A stretch of 64,000 nucleotides of DNA from Geobacter sp. (GTDB lineage: Bacteria > Desulfobacterota > Desulfuromonadia > Geobacterales > Geobacteraceae). The position numbers and the translations under genes are program-made. Below are positions 56,550-64,000 of this stretch, one piece after another (within the stretch, counting starts at the first letter, position 1; every line of letters starts with the position of its first letter). The stretch is taken from assembly GCA_003314535.1 (NCBI GenBank), contig POSG01000010.1, positions 1 through 64,000 of the forward strand. Reading direction: 5' to 3'. Under the pieces are notes generated by a model. It worked only from the letters and a program-made list of their open reading frames with translations. It was not told the origin of the DNA and did not search any database.

Positions 56550-57547
56550 GTTACGATGCCAAGTTGAAATCACTGGGCGAGTTCGGTCTGATCGACCGGA
56601 TCGCCCGGTGCGTCACCAACGGGGCCGGGGTTGCCCTGGGCATAGGTGACGATGCGGCTGCCGTAGCTTGCTCGACCGGCAACCTGAGCCTTATAACCAC
56701 CGACATGCTCGTGGAAGGGGTCCATTTCGACCTGTCGTTGTGCGACGGGTTTTCGCTCGGCAAAAAGTCCCTGTCCGTCAACCTTTCTGATATTGCCGCA
56801 ATGGGCGGCACGCCCCGCCACTTTCTCCTGTCGATGGCCATCCCTCCATCGTCAAACCTCGCTCTGCTGGACGATGTGATCCGCGGCATGATGCAAAGGG
56901 CCACCGAGTTCGGAGTCAACCTGATCGGCGGCGATACGTGTTCGTCCCCGGATCGCCTGGTGTTGTCCCTGACAGTTCTCGGCGAACAGCTGCCTGAAAA
57001 GATAGTTCGCCGTTCCGGCGCCGTTCCGGGCGACAATGTATGTGTCACCGGAACAGTGGGAGACTCCGCGCTCGGCCTGCAGCTGCTGAAAAAAGGCGAA
57101 CGGGACGGGTTCCTGATTTCACGGCACCTTGACCCCACTCCACGGGTGCGGGAAGGGAGGGCGCTCGCCGACGAAGGAATCCCTTCAGCCATGATCGATT
57201 TGAGCGATGGCCTGCTGGCGGACCTGCAGCACATCCTGGACAGCTCATCAGCCGGAGCGCGGCTCCGGCTCGCCGACATCCCCCTTTCACCCCATTTCCT
57301 GGCAAGATTTCCGGCTATGGATAACGAGGCCCGTGCCATGGCATTGTCAGGCGGCGAAGACTATGAACTGCTTTTTACTGTCCCGCACTCCAGGATGCCC
57401 GGCCTCTATTCCCTGATGCGGGAGGTGGGCACACCGTTTGCCGTCATCGGCTCAGTTACCGAAACCAAGGGCCTGTCCGTAGTGGACAACGAAGGCAACG
57501 AGCTGCCTCTCCGGAAAAAGGGGTTCGACCATTTTTCCGAACCCTGA
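56546..57547 (+). CDS. thiL: thiamine-monophosphate kinase
   Basis: A 333-residue kinase that adds the last phosphate of thiamine diphosphate. Family signatures are [10 protein letters not shown], the GIGDDAAAV loop at about residues 32-40, [22 protein letters not shown], and the magnesium-binding [11 protein letters not shown]. The start is TTG at 56546, overlapping the lon stop, with AAGG seven bases upstream. The coupling to lon is unusual in function but tight. The next 300 bases hold repeat copy B. Confidence 0.94.
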   Translation: MSYDAKLKSLGEFGLIDRIARCVTNGAGVALGIGDDAAAVACSTGNLSLITTDMLVEGVHFDLSLCDGFSLGKKSLSVNLSDIAAMGGTPRHFLLSMAIPPSSNLALLDDVIRGMMQRATEFGVNLIGGDTCSSPDRLVLSLTVLGEQLPEKIVRRSGAVPGDNVCVTGTVGDSALGLQLLKKGERDGFLISRHLDPTPRVREGRALADEGIPSAMIDLSDGLLADLQHILDSSSAGARLRLADIPLSPHFLARFPAMDNEARAMALSGGEDYELLFTVPHSRMPGLYSLMREVGTPFAVIGSVTETKGLSVVDNEGNELPLRKKGFDHFSEP

Positions 57548-57621
57548 TCCCGTTGCTCCGCCTGTGCGCGCCTGATGAACCCGCCGTGCCGGAACTGCCC
57601 AGGGTATTCCACACGGATTCC

Positions 57622-57818
57622 ATCCGGAAAGTCTCACTGGGGCTGGAGCGTTACTTCCTCGTCGCTCGTGATAATCTGTCAACTGATGACTCACGGGTCG
57701 GAGCTTTTACTGGTTTCAAGCGTTTTCCCGGTTTCGAGATCTGGCACGGAAGCCGTATCACGAGCTCCTCGAAAGCCCCGCTCCAGCCCTTATCGGCCAT
57801 TACCAGGAGTTGCCGAAT
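57622..57818 (-). repeat. dispersed repeat, copy B (197 bp)
   Basis: The segment begins ATCCGGAAAG at 57622 and ends near GTTGCCGAAT at 57818. Its reverse complement matches copy A at 28802-29003 along its length (shared GGGGCTTTCGAGG, CGCTTGAAACCAGT, ATTATC.CGAGC.ACGAGGAAGT), and its ends match the 63-bp copy C. It fills the gap between thiL and cheR. Apart from it the gap (57548-57849) shows nothing. Confidence 0.75.
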
Positions 57819-57849
57819 GGGAACAACCTGAGCACGGTTTACTGCTGTC

Positions 57850-58710
57850 ATGCAAAGACCCATACTGACAACCTCCGGAAGAGACGGAGCCCGGGGTGAT
57901 GTTCCCGAAAGGTCTTACGAGAAGATCCGGCGTATCCTCAAGACCATGACCGGCCTGCGTCTCGAAAACTACAAGAGCTCATGCGTGAAACGGCGGATAG
58001 CCGTGCGCATGACCTCGGTCGGATGCGACACTGCCGATCAATATGTTGACTTCCTGCTCACGGAAAAGGCCGAAGCGGGCATCCTGGCAAAAAAGCTGAC
58101 CATTCACGTAAGCAAATTCTTCCGTAACCCATCCACCTTCGCCAAGCTGAAAGACGAAGTCATCCCGGACATTTTCTCCCGCCACAGGCTTGAGGGGAGC
58201 CGGTCAGTATCCATGGCGAGCATAGGATGCGCCGCGGGAGAGGAGCCCTATACACTGGCGCTGATCCTGGCAGATTGCTTCCGGGAAGACTTATCCCGTT
58301 TCAACGTGTCCATTCATGGAACCGACATTGACAGCGGCATACTGCATCTGGCAGAGAATGCCGTGTACGGAGCGGAAAGCCTGGATGAAACTCCTCCTGA
58401 AGTCAGGGATCGCCACTTCACCTGCAAGGATGGGAAATACCATCTTGACCCGCTTGTCCGGAATATGGTCTCTTTTGCCCGCTGCGATCTGCTGCGACCA
58501 ACGTGCAAGGCTGCAACCGACCTTATTCTCTGCCGGAACGTGCTCATTTATTTTGAACGCAGCTCACAGGAGACCATAATATCCTCATTTGCCGAATCGC
58601 TCCGCGAGGGAGGCTTCCTGGTCCTGGGAAAAACGGAAACCATGATGGGCAAGGCACGGGAACTGTTTCTCCCGGTATGCCGGATCGAGCGCATTTACCG
58701 CAAAGCCTGA
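57850..58710 (+). CDS. cheR: chemotaxis protein methyltransferase CheR
   Basis: A 286-residue methyltransferase that methylates glutamates on chemoreceptors. The N-terminal CheR-N helical domain (YEKIRRILKTMTGLRLENYK, RIAVRM) is followed by the SAM-binding domain with SIGCAAGEEPYTLA near residues 119-132, GTDIDSGIL, and LILCRNVLIYF. No C-terminal pentapeptide-binding tail or TPR is present. The ATG at 57850 lacks a strong ribosome site. It is followed by an MCP gene after 140 bases with its own promoter. No CheB is present. Confidence 0.93.
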   Translation: MQRPILTTSGRDGARGDVPERSYEKIRRILKTMTGLRLENYKSSCVKRRIAVRMTSVGCDTADQYVDFLLTEKAEAGILAKKLTIHVSKFFRNPSTFAKLKDEVIPDIFSRHRLEGSRSVSMASIGCAAGEEPYTLALILADCFREDLSRFNVSIHGTDIDSGILHLAENAVYGAESLDETPPEVRDRHFTCKDGKYHLDPLVRNMVSFARCDLLRPTCKAATDLILCRNVLIYFERSSQETIISSFAESLREGGFLVLGKTETMMGKARELFLPVCRIERIYRKA

Positions 58711-58765
58711 CATGACACATGCACATCAAATGCAGAAAATCCCCCCAGCTTTCATGGCATGCCAG

Positions 58766-58794
58766 TTGCTTTAAATTGCATAATCCCGTATAAA
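58766..58794 (+). promoter_or_regulatory. sigma-70 promoter of the MCP-cheW-cheA genes
   Basis: TTGCTT at 58766-58771, 17 bases, TATAAA at 58789-58794. Transcription would start near 58801, 50 bases before the MCP ATG. The palindromic motif at 58800-58813 covers this start site. Confidence 0.6.
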
Positions 58795-58799
58795 TTAAG

Positions 58800-58813
58800 T
58801 TTCTATCCGGAAA
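58800..58813. promoter_or_regulatory. palindromic motif on the predicted MCP start site
   Basis: TTTCTATCCGGAAA differs in one base from the reverse complement of TTTCCGGATGGAAA at 16750-16763, and from the sequence at 31177-31190. Its place on the predicted start of transcription would suit an operator. It may also be a solo end of the dispersed repeat family. Confidence 0.4.
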
Positions 58814-58850
58814 CGGCAACTTTCCCCAGTTCATTGGAAAGGAGAGAAAC

Positions 58851-60131
58851 ATGCGTATCCCCATTGGATACAAGTTCATCCTCGGGTTTGTAGTTGTTGT
58901 CGCAGCAGTGGCATTCACTCCCAAGGGAGTCCAGATGCTGGGCTATTCTCCCGAAGCCACGAACCTCTTCAGCTACCTTGTTGCTTTGACCATAGGGCTC
59001 ATTCTCGGATGGTTCTTTTCAAAGACTTTCACCAGGAACATTTCCCGGCTGAACGAGTCAGCGGAAGCCATCAGCAGGGGTGACCTGACCGGAGACCATT
59101 CCCTTGGCAATACCCGCTTTCCCGACGAAACCGTCGACATGGCCGCCTCGATCGACCGGATGAAGGAGAACCTTCGCAAGCTGGTCAGGAGCATCAGGGA
59201 AATCTCGCAAAAGGTTTCCGACTCCGCAAGAACCCTGTCATCCAATGCAGTGGAAATCAATGCTTCTACCGAAGAAGTGGCGCTGGCGGTGGAGCACATC
59301 TCCAGGGGTGCGGAAAAACAGGCGGAAATGGTCGGCAAAAGCTCCAAGGTCATCCATGAAATGGCCATTTCCATTGAGCTGGTTGCCAAGAGGGCAAGGG
59401 AGGCCGCAGGCTCCGCAAGGGACACCAGCATTTCGGCCCGACGCGGCGGTGAACAGGCAAACGACCTTCTGGAAAGGATGCGGGGATTCTTCGATCGCGT
59501 CGAAATGAGCGGGAAACAGTTCATGGAATTCAACACCAAGCTGCAGCGGGTCGGGAAGATTGCCGATTTCATCGGAGAAATAGCCCGCCAGACCAACATG
59601 CTCGCTCTTAACGCTTCCATAGAGGCCGCACGGGCAGGTGAATACGGCAAAGGATTCGCGGTGGTCGCGGAAGAAGTGCGGAAGCTGTCCGAAGGGACCG
59701 GCAAGTCCGCGGATGACATCATGGAACTGATCAGCGAAGTCCGCGACGAGAGCCACCGCGTCCAGGACACGATCGTGGATATCTCGCGGAGCATCGGCGA
59801 CGGCAAGAAAAGCATCGACATAGCTGTGGATTCCTTCAGGGAGATCGTGCAGACAGTCGTGGAAACCGAACGCAAGGCAAACAGCATCGCCGATCTTTCA
59901 GGCATGCAGAATGACGGAGCCGGCCAGATGGTGAAGAACGTGGACGAAATCGCCCGGGTGGCCGAGGAAAACGCCGCTTCGACGGAGCAGGTATCGGCAG
60001 CGACACAAGAGCAAGCTGTCGCGATGCAGGAAATGTCCCAGGCGGCAAAAGAACTCGCCGACCTTTCCAACGACCTGTGCAGCTGCGTTGAGCGATTCAC
60101 GCTTCCAGCAGGAGAGGTGCCGGCAGAATGA
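58851..60131 (+). CDS. methyl-accepting chemotaxis protein with minimal periplasmic part
   Basis: A 426-residue chemoreceptor. Two membrane helices (about 8-24 and 42-58) enclose a loop of only some 17 residues, so there is no periplasmic ligand domain. A HAMP domain (about 58-112) and a full signalling domain follow, with the conserved hairpin tip [43 protein letters not shown] split here only for reference as [14 protein letters not shown] and [14 protein letters not shown]. It has no CheR-binding pentapeptide. It likely senses a cytoplasmic, membrane or energy state signal. The stop overlaps the cheW ATG. Confidence 0.92.
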   Translation: MRIPIGYKFILGFVVVVAAVAFTPKGVQMLGYSPEATNLFSYLVALTIGLILGWFFSKTFTRNISRLNESAEAISRGDLTGDHSLGNTRFPDETVDMAASIDRMKENLRKLVRSIREISQKVSDSARTLSSNAVEINASTEEVALAVEHISRGAEKQAEMVGKSSKVIHEMAISIELVAKRAREAAGSARDTSISARRGGEQANDLLERMRGFFDRVEMSGKQFMEFNTKLQRVGKIADFIGEIARQTNMLALNASIEAARAGEYGKGFAVVAEEVRKLSEGTGKSADDIMELISEVRDESHRVQDTIVDISRSIGDGKKSIDIAVDSFREIVQTVVETERKANSIADLSGMQNDGAGQMVKNVDEIARVAEENAASTEQVSAATQEQAVAMQEMSQAAKELADLSNDLCSCVERFTLPAGEVPAE

Positions 60132-60574
60132 AAGCGAACCAGGAGCGTTTCCTGATCGCATCGGTCCGTGAAAAGCGCTTTGCCTTTCCGCTGAAAGACA
60201 TCGCCGAGGTCATGGAGACATTTCTGGCATACCCCATCCCCAAGGCGCCACGGGAGTACGTCGGCGTCATGAATTTCCACGGAGCACCCGTACCGGTCCT
60301 GGATTTCGACTCCTTTCTGAACGGCTGCCCAGCAAAGGGAACAGGCTCTGTCCTCATGCTCGACAGCAGGATCTGCTCGCTCGCATTGCGTATAGACGGA
60401 ATTGAAAGGATAGCATCCGGCGAAATCATCGGAGGCGGCAATGAAAGCGACTGGCTGTCCGGAACATCTGTCGCCATTGGACAGGAAAGCTTACCGTCAC
60501 CGTCACTTGAAAGACTGGTGGAGCTGCTCGAAGATGCCCTCCGGAGTTCGGGACGGAATGCCCGAAAGCCTTGA
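60128..60574 (+). CDS. cheW: chemotaxis coupling protein CheW
   Basis: A 148-residue adaptor that joins the MCP to CheA. The CheW fold is seen in [23 protein letters not shown], the [17 protein letters not shown] core and the closing strand. It overlaps the MCP stop by four bases (ATGA), so the two are translated together. It is slightly short at the C-terminus and extended by a basic tail (GRNARKP). Confidence 0.88.
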   Translation: MKANQERFLIASVREKRFAFPLKDIAEVMETFLAYPIPKAPREYVGVMNFHGAPVPVLDFDSFLNGCPAKGTGSVLMLDSRICSLALRIDGIERIASGEIIGGGNESDWLSGTSVAIGQESLPSPSLERLVELLEDALRSSGRNARKP

Positions 60575-60698
60575 AAGCATGTTCGGAACTGATCGGGTAA
60601 AACGGCAATTGAGCGTCATGTCAGACGAACTGACTGGCGTTGACAGGCCGGATGTACAAAATCCTTCTGCACGGACGGGAAAAGGGAGGGCCTGCTGA
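60558..60698 (+). CDS. possible small protein between cheW and cheA, 46 residues
   Basis: An ATG at 60558, inside the end of cheW, opens a frame that runs to TGA at 60696-60698; the cheA ATG comes next with no gap. The product starts [18 protein letters not shown] and has no recognised family. The exact fill of the spacer and the stop-start contact with cheA suggest translational coupling, but the ribosome site (GGGACGG) is weak. Not recognised. Confidence 0.3.
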   Translation: MPESLESMFGTDRVKRQLSVMSDELTGVDRPDVQNPSARTGKGRAC

Positions 60699-62357
60699 AT
60701 GGACATGTCCCAGTACAAGGATCTGTTCATCTCTGAGGTCAGAGAACACCTGCAAACCCTTAACGACACCATTGTGGCGCTGGAGGGGGAACCGGGGGAT
60801 CACGGAAAGATCGATGTCCTCTTCAGGATGGCCCATTCCATCAAGGGCATGGCCGCGTCCATGGGTTACGAAAAAATGGCCGAGCTTGCCCACAAGATGG
60901 AAGACCTGATGGACAAGGTCAGGAAGGAAGTTTTCGGATTCGAAACGGGCATCGCCGACCTCCTCCTGGAAGGATCCGATCTCCTTGCGGAAATGGTTCG
61001 CGGAGTGGAGGAGGACGGCAAAGCTGAGCAGGACATCTCCGGACTGGTGGAAAAGCTGGCAGGGTTTACTCCTCTTTCGGCCGGCGGGGAGGGAGAAAAG
61101 CAGCAAGGGAGCGCAGCCCCATCCCATGGGCGGAAAGTGGACGGGACGGTTGAGGGCAAAACCGGCGGGACAGCAAGAGCCGTCCGGGAACAAGGAGATG
61201 GTGAAAGGTCCCAAAAGACTGTTCGCGTCAGGACGGAAGTGCTCGACAACCTGATCAACATTACCGGCGAGTTGGTAACCAGCAAGAACAGGCTTGCAAA
61301 CATTTCCGGCAAATCGGGCTTACGGAACCTGGACATGGCGGTGTTCGATCTTTCACGCCAGGTCCGCGAATTGCACGACGAAATTCTCAAACTTCGCCTG
61401 ATGCCATTCGGCGCTTTGGCCGACCGCCTGCCGCGAACGCTTCGCGACTTGGCAAAGAAGAGCGGAAAGGATGTCTCCCTAAGGGTCAGCGGCAGGGAAA
61501 TTGAAATAGACCGCGGCATACTGGACGAAATCTCCGATCCGCTGCTCCATTTACTTCGCAATGCGGTCGATCACGGCATAGAAACGCCTGCCGAACGCCT
61601 GGGTCGGGGGAAAAAACCCAACGGGACCATTGCCGTCGAAGCTCGCAAACTCAAGGACAGGATAATCATCAGCATTGCCGATGACGGAAGGGGCATGGAC
61701 CCCGCCGGGATCATTGCCGCAGCACTTGAAAAAGGTCTTATCAGTGAGGAAGAAGGCCATCGGCTCTCCCCCCGCCAGGCCTTTCTCCTGACCTGTCTTC
61801 CGGGTTTCTCCACGGCCAGGGAGGTAACCGGCATTTCCGGCAGGGGAGTGGGAATGGATGTTGTCAGGTCTTCACTGCAATCCCTTGGCGGCAACCTTTC
61901 AATAGAATCCGAGCCGGGAAAGGGATCCCAGTTCACTCTTTCCCTGCCCGTGACAATCTCCATAATCCAGGTTCTTCTGGTGGGATGTACGCCTTTAACT
62001 GTCGCTTTTCCAGTCGACAAGATACTGCGGACTCTCGACATCAAGCGCGAGGACGTATCCGTCAGCGGAAGGCGGACCGTATTCGAGCTGGGAGGGGAAA
62101 GCATTCCGTTGTTGAGTCTCCAGCGTTTGTTGGGATTGCCCCTTTCCACCGGAAAGGGCCCGGGAATCCCCGCTGTCATGGTCGAAATACGGGGACGCAA
62201 GGCAGGCTTGGTCGTAGACCGGTTTATCGGCCAGCAGGATGTCTTTGTCAAACAATTCGGAAGACCCATGAACAGGATGAAGGGACTCATGGGTGGCGCA
62301 GTCCTGGGCGACGGCCAGATCATATGCATTATCGATCCCGCTGAACTCCTCCGCTAG
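60699..62357 (+). CDS. cheA: chemotaxis histidine kinase CheA
   Basis: A 552-residue kinase. The Hpt domain has the phosphorylated His46 in MAHSIKGMAASMG. A Gly/Lys-rich linker replaces the P2 domain that normally holds CheY. The dimerisation region (VLDNLINITGELVTSKNRL), the ATPase domain with HLLRNAVDHGIE, DDGRGMDPAG and SGRGVGMDVV, and the CheW-like regulatory domain to the end follow. GGGAGGG precedes the ATG. The absence of P2 and of cheY and cheB in the operon sets it apart from the standard motility set. Confidence 0.95.
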   Translation: MDMSQYKDLFISEVREHLQTLNDTIVALEGEPGDHGKIDVLFRMAHSIKGMAASMGYEKMAELAHKMEDLMDKVRKEVFGFETGIADLLLEGSDLLAEMVRGVEEDGKAEQDISGLVEKLAGFTPLSAGGEGEKQQGSAAPSHGRKVDGTVEGKTGGTARAVREQGDGERSQKTVRVRTEVLDNLINITGELVTSKNRLANISGKSGLRNLDMAVFDLSRQVRELHDEILKLRLMPFGALADRLPRTLRDLAKKSGKDVSLRVSGREIEIDRGILDEISDPLLHLLRNAVDHGIETPAERLGRGKKPNGTIAVEARKLKDRIIISIADDGRGMDPAGIIAAALEKGLISEEEGHRLSPRQAFLLTCLPGFSTAREVTGISGRGVGMDVVRSSLQSLGGNLSIESEPGKGSQFTLSLPVTISIIQVLLVGCTPLTVAFPVDKILRTLDIKREDVSVSGRRTVFELGGESIPLLSLQRLLGLPLSTGKGPGIPAVMVEIRGRKAGLVVDRFIGQQDVFVKQFGRPMNRMKGLMGGAVLGDGQIICIIDPAELLR

Positions 62358-62434
62358 GGCCCCAATGCTGAAATCAGTTGCGCCCGAACGCTAGTTGTGG
62401 CACTATCAGCCGCGTTTTTGAAAGGAAAATGACA

Positions 62435-63151
62435 ATGAGATTCTTTTCTATCTTGACCTTTCTCTGTTCGCTCGCATTCGTATCATCATTCACTTCCGCT
62501 GCATTTGCGGAGACAGATGCAAAGGACGTGATCGCAACAGTCGAACAGGGATACAATTCGTTGAGCGATCTGCAGGCCACTTTCACGCAGAAGACATTCG
62601 TCCCGTCAATAAAAAGGGACCAGACGGGTAACGGCACCGTATCCATCAGGAAGAATCCATCGGGCGCCGCCATGTTCCGCTTCGACTACCGGAAGCCGAA
62701 ACAGCTCATCGTCTCCGACGGCAAGACCGTCTGGTTCTACCTTCCGGAAAACAGGCAGGTAATGCAGTCAAGCGTCAGGAACATGTTCGAAGGAGACAAT
62801 GGAATAGCGCTCAATTACCTGACCGGCATGGGTCGCATCTCACGCGATTTCTCCATTTCCCCAATGAAGGGACTGCGCGACTCTTCAGGCAATTACCTCC
62901 TGGAGCTGGTTCCGAAGAAACCGGGCAGGAATCTGGCAAAACTGCAGTTGACGGTGTCTGCGGAAGCAGTGGCAAAATACCTGAAAGACGGAAACGTGAA
63001 GAATACTTTCCCAATCGTCTCATCGGTAGTCTTCGACCCCTTCGGCGCCAGGACGACAATCCACTTCAGCAATGTCAAAGTGAACCGGGGACTGAAGCGC
63101 TCCCTCTTTTCCTTCAAAGCGCCTGCCGGAGTCGAAGTAGTCAAGCCATAG
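62435..63151 (+). CDS. lolA: outer membrane lipoprotein carrier protein LolA
   Basis: A 238-residue periplasmic carrier that takes lipoproteins from the LolCDE complex to the outer membrane. The signal peptide ends in AFA at residue 25; the LolA pattern is [45 protein letters not shown] and the PVSS-type ending [14 protein letters not shown]. The ATG at 62435 is eight bases after AAAGGA; an ATG two codons earlier lies too close. It is followed by yajQ after 95 bases. Confidence 0.9.
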   Translation: MRFFSILTFLCSLAFVSSFTSAAFAETDAKDVIATVEQGYNSLSDLQATFTQKTFVPSIKRDQTGNGTVSIRKNPSGAAMFRFDYRKPKQLIVSDGKTVWFYLPENRQVMQSSVRNMFEGDNGIALNYLTGMGRISRDFSISPMKGLRDSSGNYLLELVPKKPGRNLAKLQLTVSAEAVAKYLKDGNVKNTFPIVSSVVFDPFGARTTIHFSNVKVNRGLKRSLFSFKAPAGVEVVKP

Positions 63152-63246
63152 CCGGTAGCGAAACAGCCCACGCGGTGATCTTCCGGCATGGCCGGGAAAT
63201 TACTGGAAATATCCAACCGTTCAAAATGGACAGGAGAGGACAAGGT

Positions 63247-63732
63247 ATGCCGTCATTCGACATAGTGTCACAGATCGACATGCAGGAAGTGGACAACGCT
63301 GTCAACCAGACCGTCAAGGAGATCACACAGCGTTACGATTTCAAGAATTCAAAGAGCGAAGTGTCACTGGAAAAGGATTCGATCCGGATTCTGGCTGACG
63401 ACGATTTCCGCCTGAAGGCCATCATAGACATTCTCCAGTCCAAGTGCGTCAAGCGTGGAGTCTCCCTGAAGGCTCTCAAGTACGGATCCGTGGAATCCGC
63501 ATCCGGCGGCCTGGTCCGCCAGATCGTCTCGCTCCAGCAGGGAATATCAAAGGAAAAAGGCAAGGAAATCATTGCGGCCATCAAGGAAACCAGGCTGAAG
63601 GTGCAGGGCCAGATCCAGGAAGACCAGGTCAGGGTCACCGGAAAGAATATCGATGATCTCCAGGAAATAATCAAGTTGTTGAAGGGGAAGGATCTGGAAG
63701 TAGAAATGCAGTTCATCAATTTCAGACAGTAG
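63247..63732 (+). CDS. YajQ family nucleotide-binding protein
   Basis: A 161-residue cytoplasmic protein of the YajQ (UPF0234) family. It starts [19 protein letters not shown], with [11 protein letters not shown] and the paired ferredoxin-like units ending VEMQFINFR. Relatives in Xanthomonas bind cyclic di-GMP and act with a transcription factor; this is known for the family, not shown here. AGGAGAGG precedes the ATG. rimO starts 37 bases after its stop. Confidence 0.92.
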   Translation: MPSFDIVSQIDMQEVDNAVNQTVKEITQRYDFKNSKSEVSLEKDSIRILADDDFRLKAIIDILQSKCVKRGVSLKALKYGSVESASGGLVRQIVSLQQGISKEKGKEIIAAIKETRLKVQGQIQEDQVRVTGKNIDDLQEIIKLLKGKDLEVEMQFINFRQ

Positions 63733-63769
63733 GGGATCAGACGGGATCGCCCGTTCGCAAGAGGTGCCT

Positions 63770-64000
63770 TTGAACGACAAGACGAAACGGAAAGTGAGCA
63801 TGGTCAGCCTCGGCTGTCCGAAAAACCTGGTCGATGCCGAGGTAATGCTCGGTTACCTCGACCGTGAGGGATACGAGGTAACCACTGATGAGAAGGAAGC
63901 CGACATCATCATTGTCAACACCTGCTCCTTCATCAAGGAGGCAAAGCAGGAAAGCATAGATGCCATTCTGGATCTGGCCGACAGAAAGCATGACGGCCGC
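63770..64000 (+). CDS. rimO: ribosomal protein S12 methylthiotransferase RimO (partial, cut by window end)
   Basis: The first 77 codons are present. The start is TTG at 63770, four bases after GAGGTG. The sequence shows the UPF0004 domain of methylthiotransferases: [16 protein letters not shown] with the first cluster cysteine, and [19 protein letters not shown] with the second. NTCSFI with SLGCPKN is typical for RimO rather than MiaB. RimO adds a methylthio group to an aspartate of S12 using a radical-SAM cluster located later in the protein, outside this window. Confidence 0.93.
   Translation, partial: MNDKTKRKVSMVSLGCPKNLVDAEVMLGYLDREGYEVTTDEKEADIIIVNTCSFIKEAKQESIDAILDLADRKHDGR

Overview
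The window reads as a chromosomal segment of a GC-rich, Gram-negative anaerobe of the Geobacter type (Desulfuromonadota/Geobacterales). The clues are a single-chain pyruvate:ferredoxin oxidoreductase (nifJ), the futalosine route to menaquinone (mqnB, mqnD), an MglA/MglB GTPase pair, a complete type II secretion operon, LolA/BamD/RlpA envelope genes and several two-component, HD-GYP and chemosensory proteins. The assignment comes from gene content and protein character only; no database search was possible.

Layout. 0-7.3 kb is a patchwork: a histidine phosphatase, a RAYT transposase with flanking inverted repeats, a sodium:alanine symporter, an acyltransferase whose 3' end lies in a small palindromic repeat, a saccharopine-dehydrogenase-like protein and a beheaded MerR regulator. 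7.4-26.2 kb is housekeeping: an ACT-domain regulator and peptide deformylase; divergent hemG and a DnaJ-like gene; two parvulin chaperones followed by mfd on the minus strand; mglB-mglA; recR-nifJ; dnaX-ybaB preceded by the SRP RNA and tRNA-Ser(GGA); and an OmpH/Skp chaperone. 26.2-31.2 kb is a minus-strand signalling block: a tandem receiver protein, a FecR-domain protein, an OmpA-family protein and a CHASE2/HD-GYP protein. 31.6-35.6 kb carries typA, bamD and a Ste24-like M48 protease. 35.6-38.2 kb is a small accessory patch (membrane proteins, a tandem TM2 protein, a DUF2752 protein, a methyltransferase remnant), flanked by two diverged copies of the 3' end of gspN. 38.3-49.2 kb is gspC-D-E-F-G-H-I-J-K-L-M-N, all on the minus strand. 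49.5-57.5 kb holds mqnB, mqnD, rlpA, a large TPR lipoprotein with a lysine/serine tail, lon and thiL. 57.8-62.4 kb is a compact chemosensory operon (cheR, MCP, cheW, a possible 46-codon ORF, cheA). 62.4-64 kb has lolA, yajQ and the start of rimO, cut by the window edge.

How the parts fit. The envelope theme is strong: the periplasmic chaperones, BamD, LolA, RlpA and the secretion operon all serve outer-membrane assembly and export. Cyclic-di-GMP and signalling elements (HD-GYP, YajQ, tandem receivers, MCP/CheA, MglA) are also concentrated here.

The least-described material is in the DNA between genes: a roughly 200-bp repeat family with terminal inverted repeats (two long copies and one internally deleted 63-bp copy), palindromic motifs matching its ends, one of them on the predicted start site of the chemosensory operon, RAYT-linked palindromes, and a motif shared by the mglB and recR-nifJ promoter regions.
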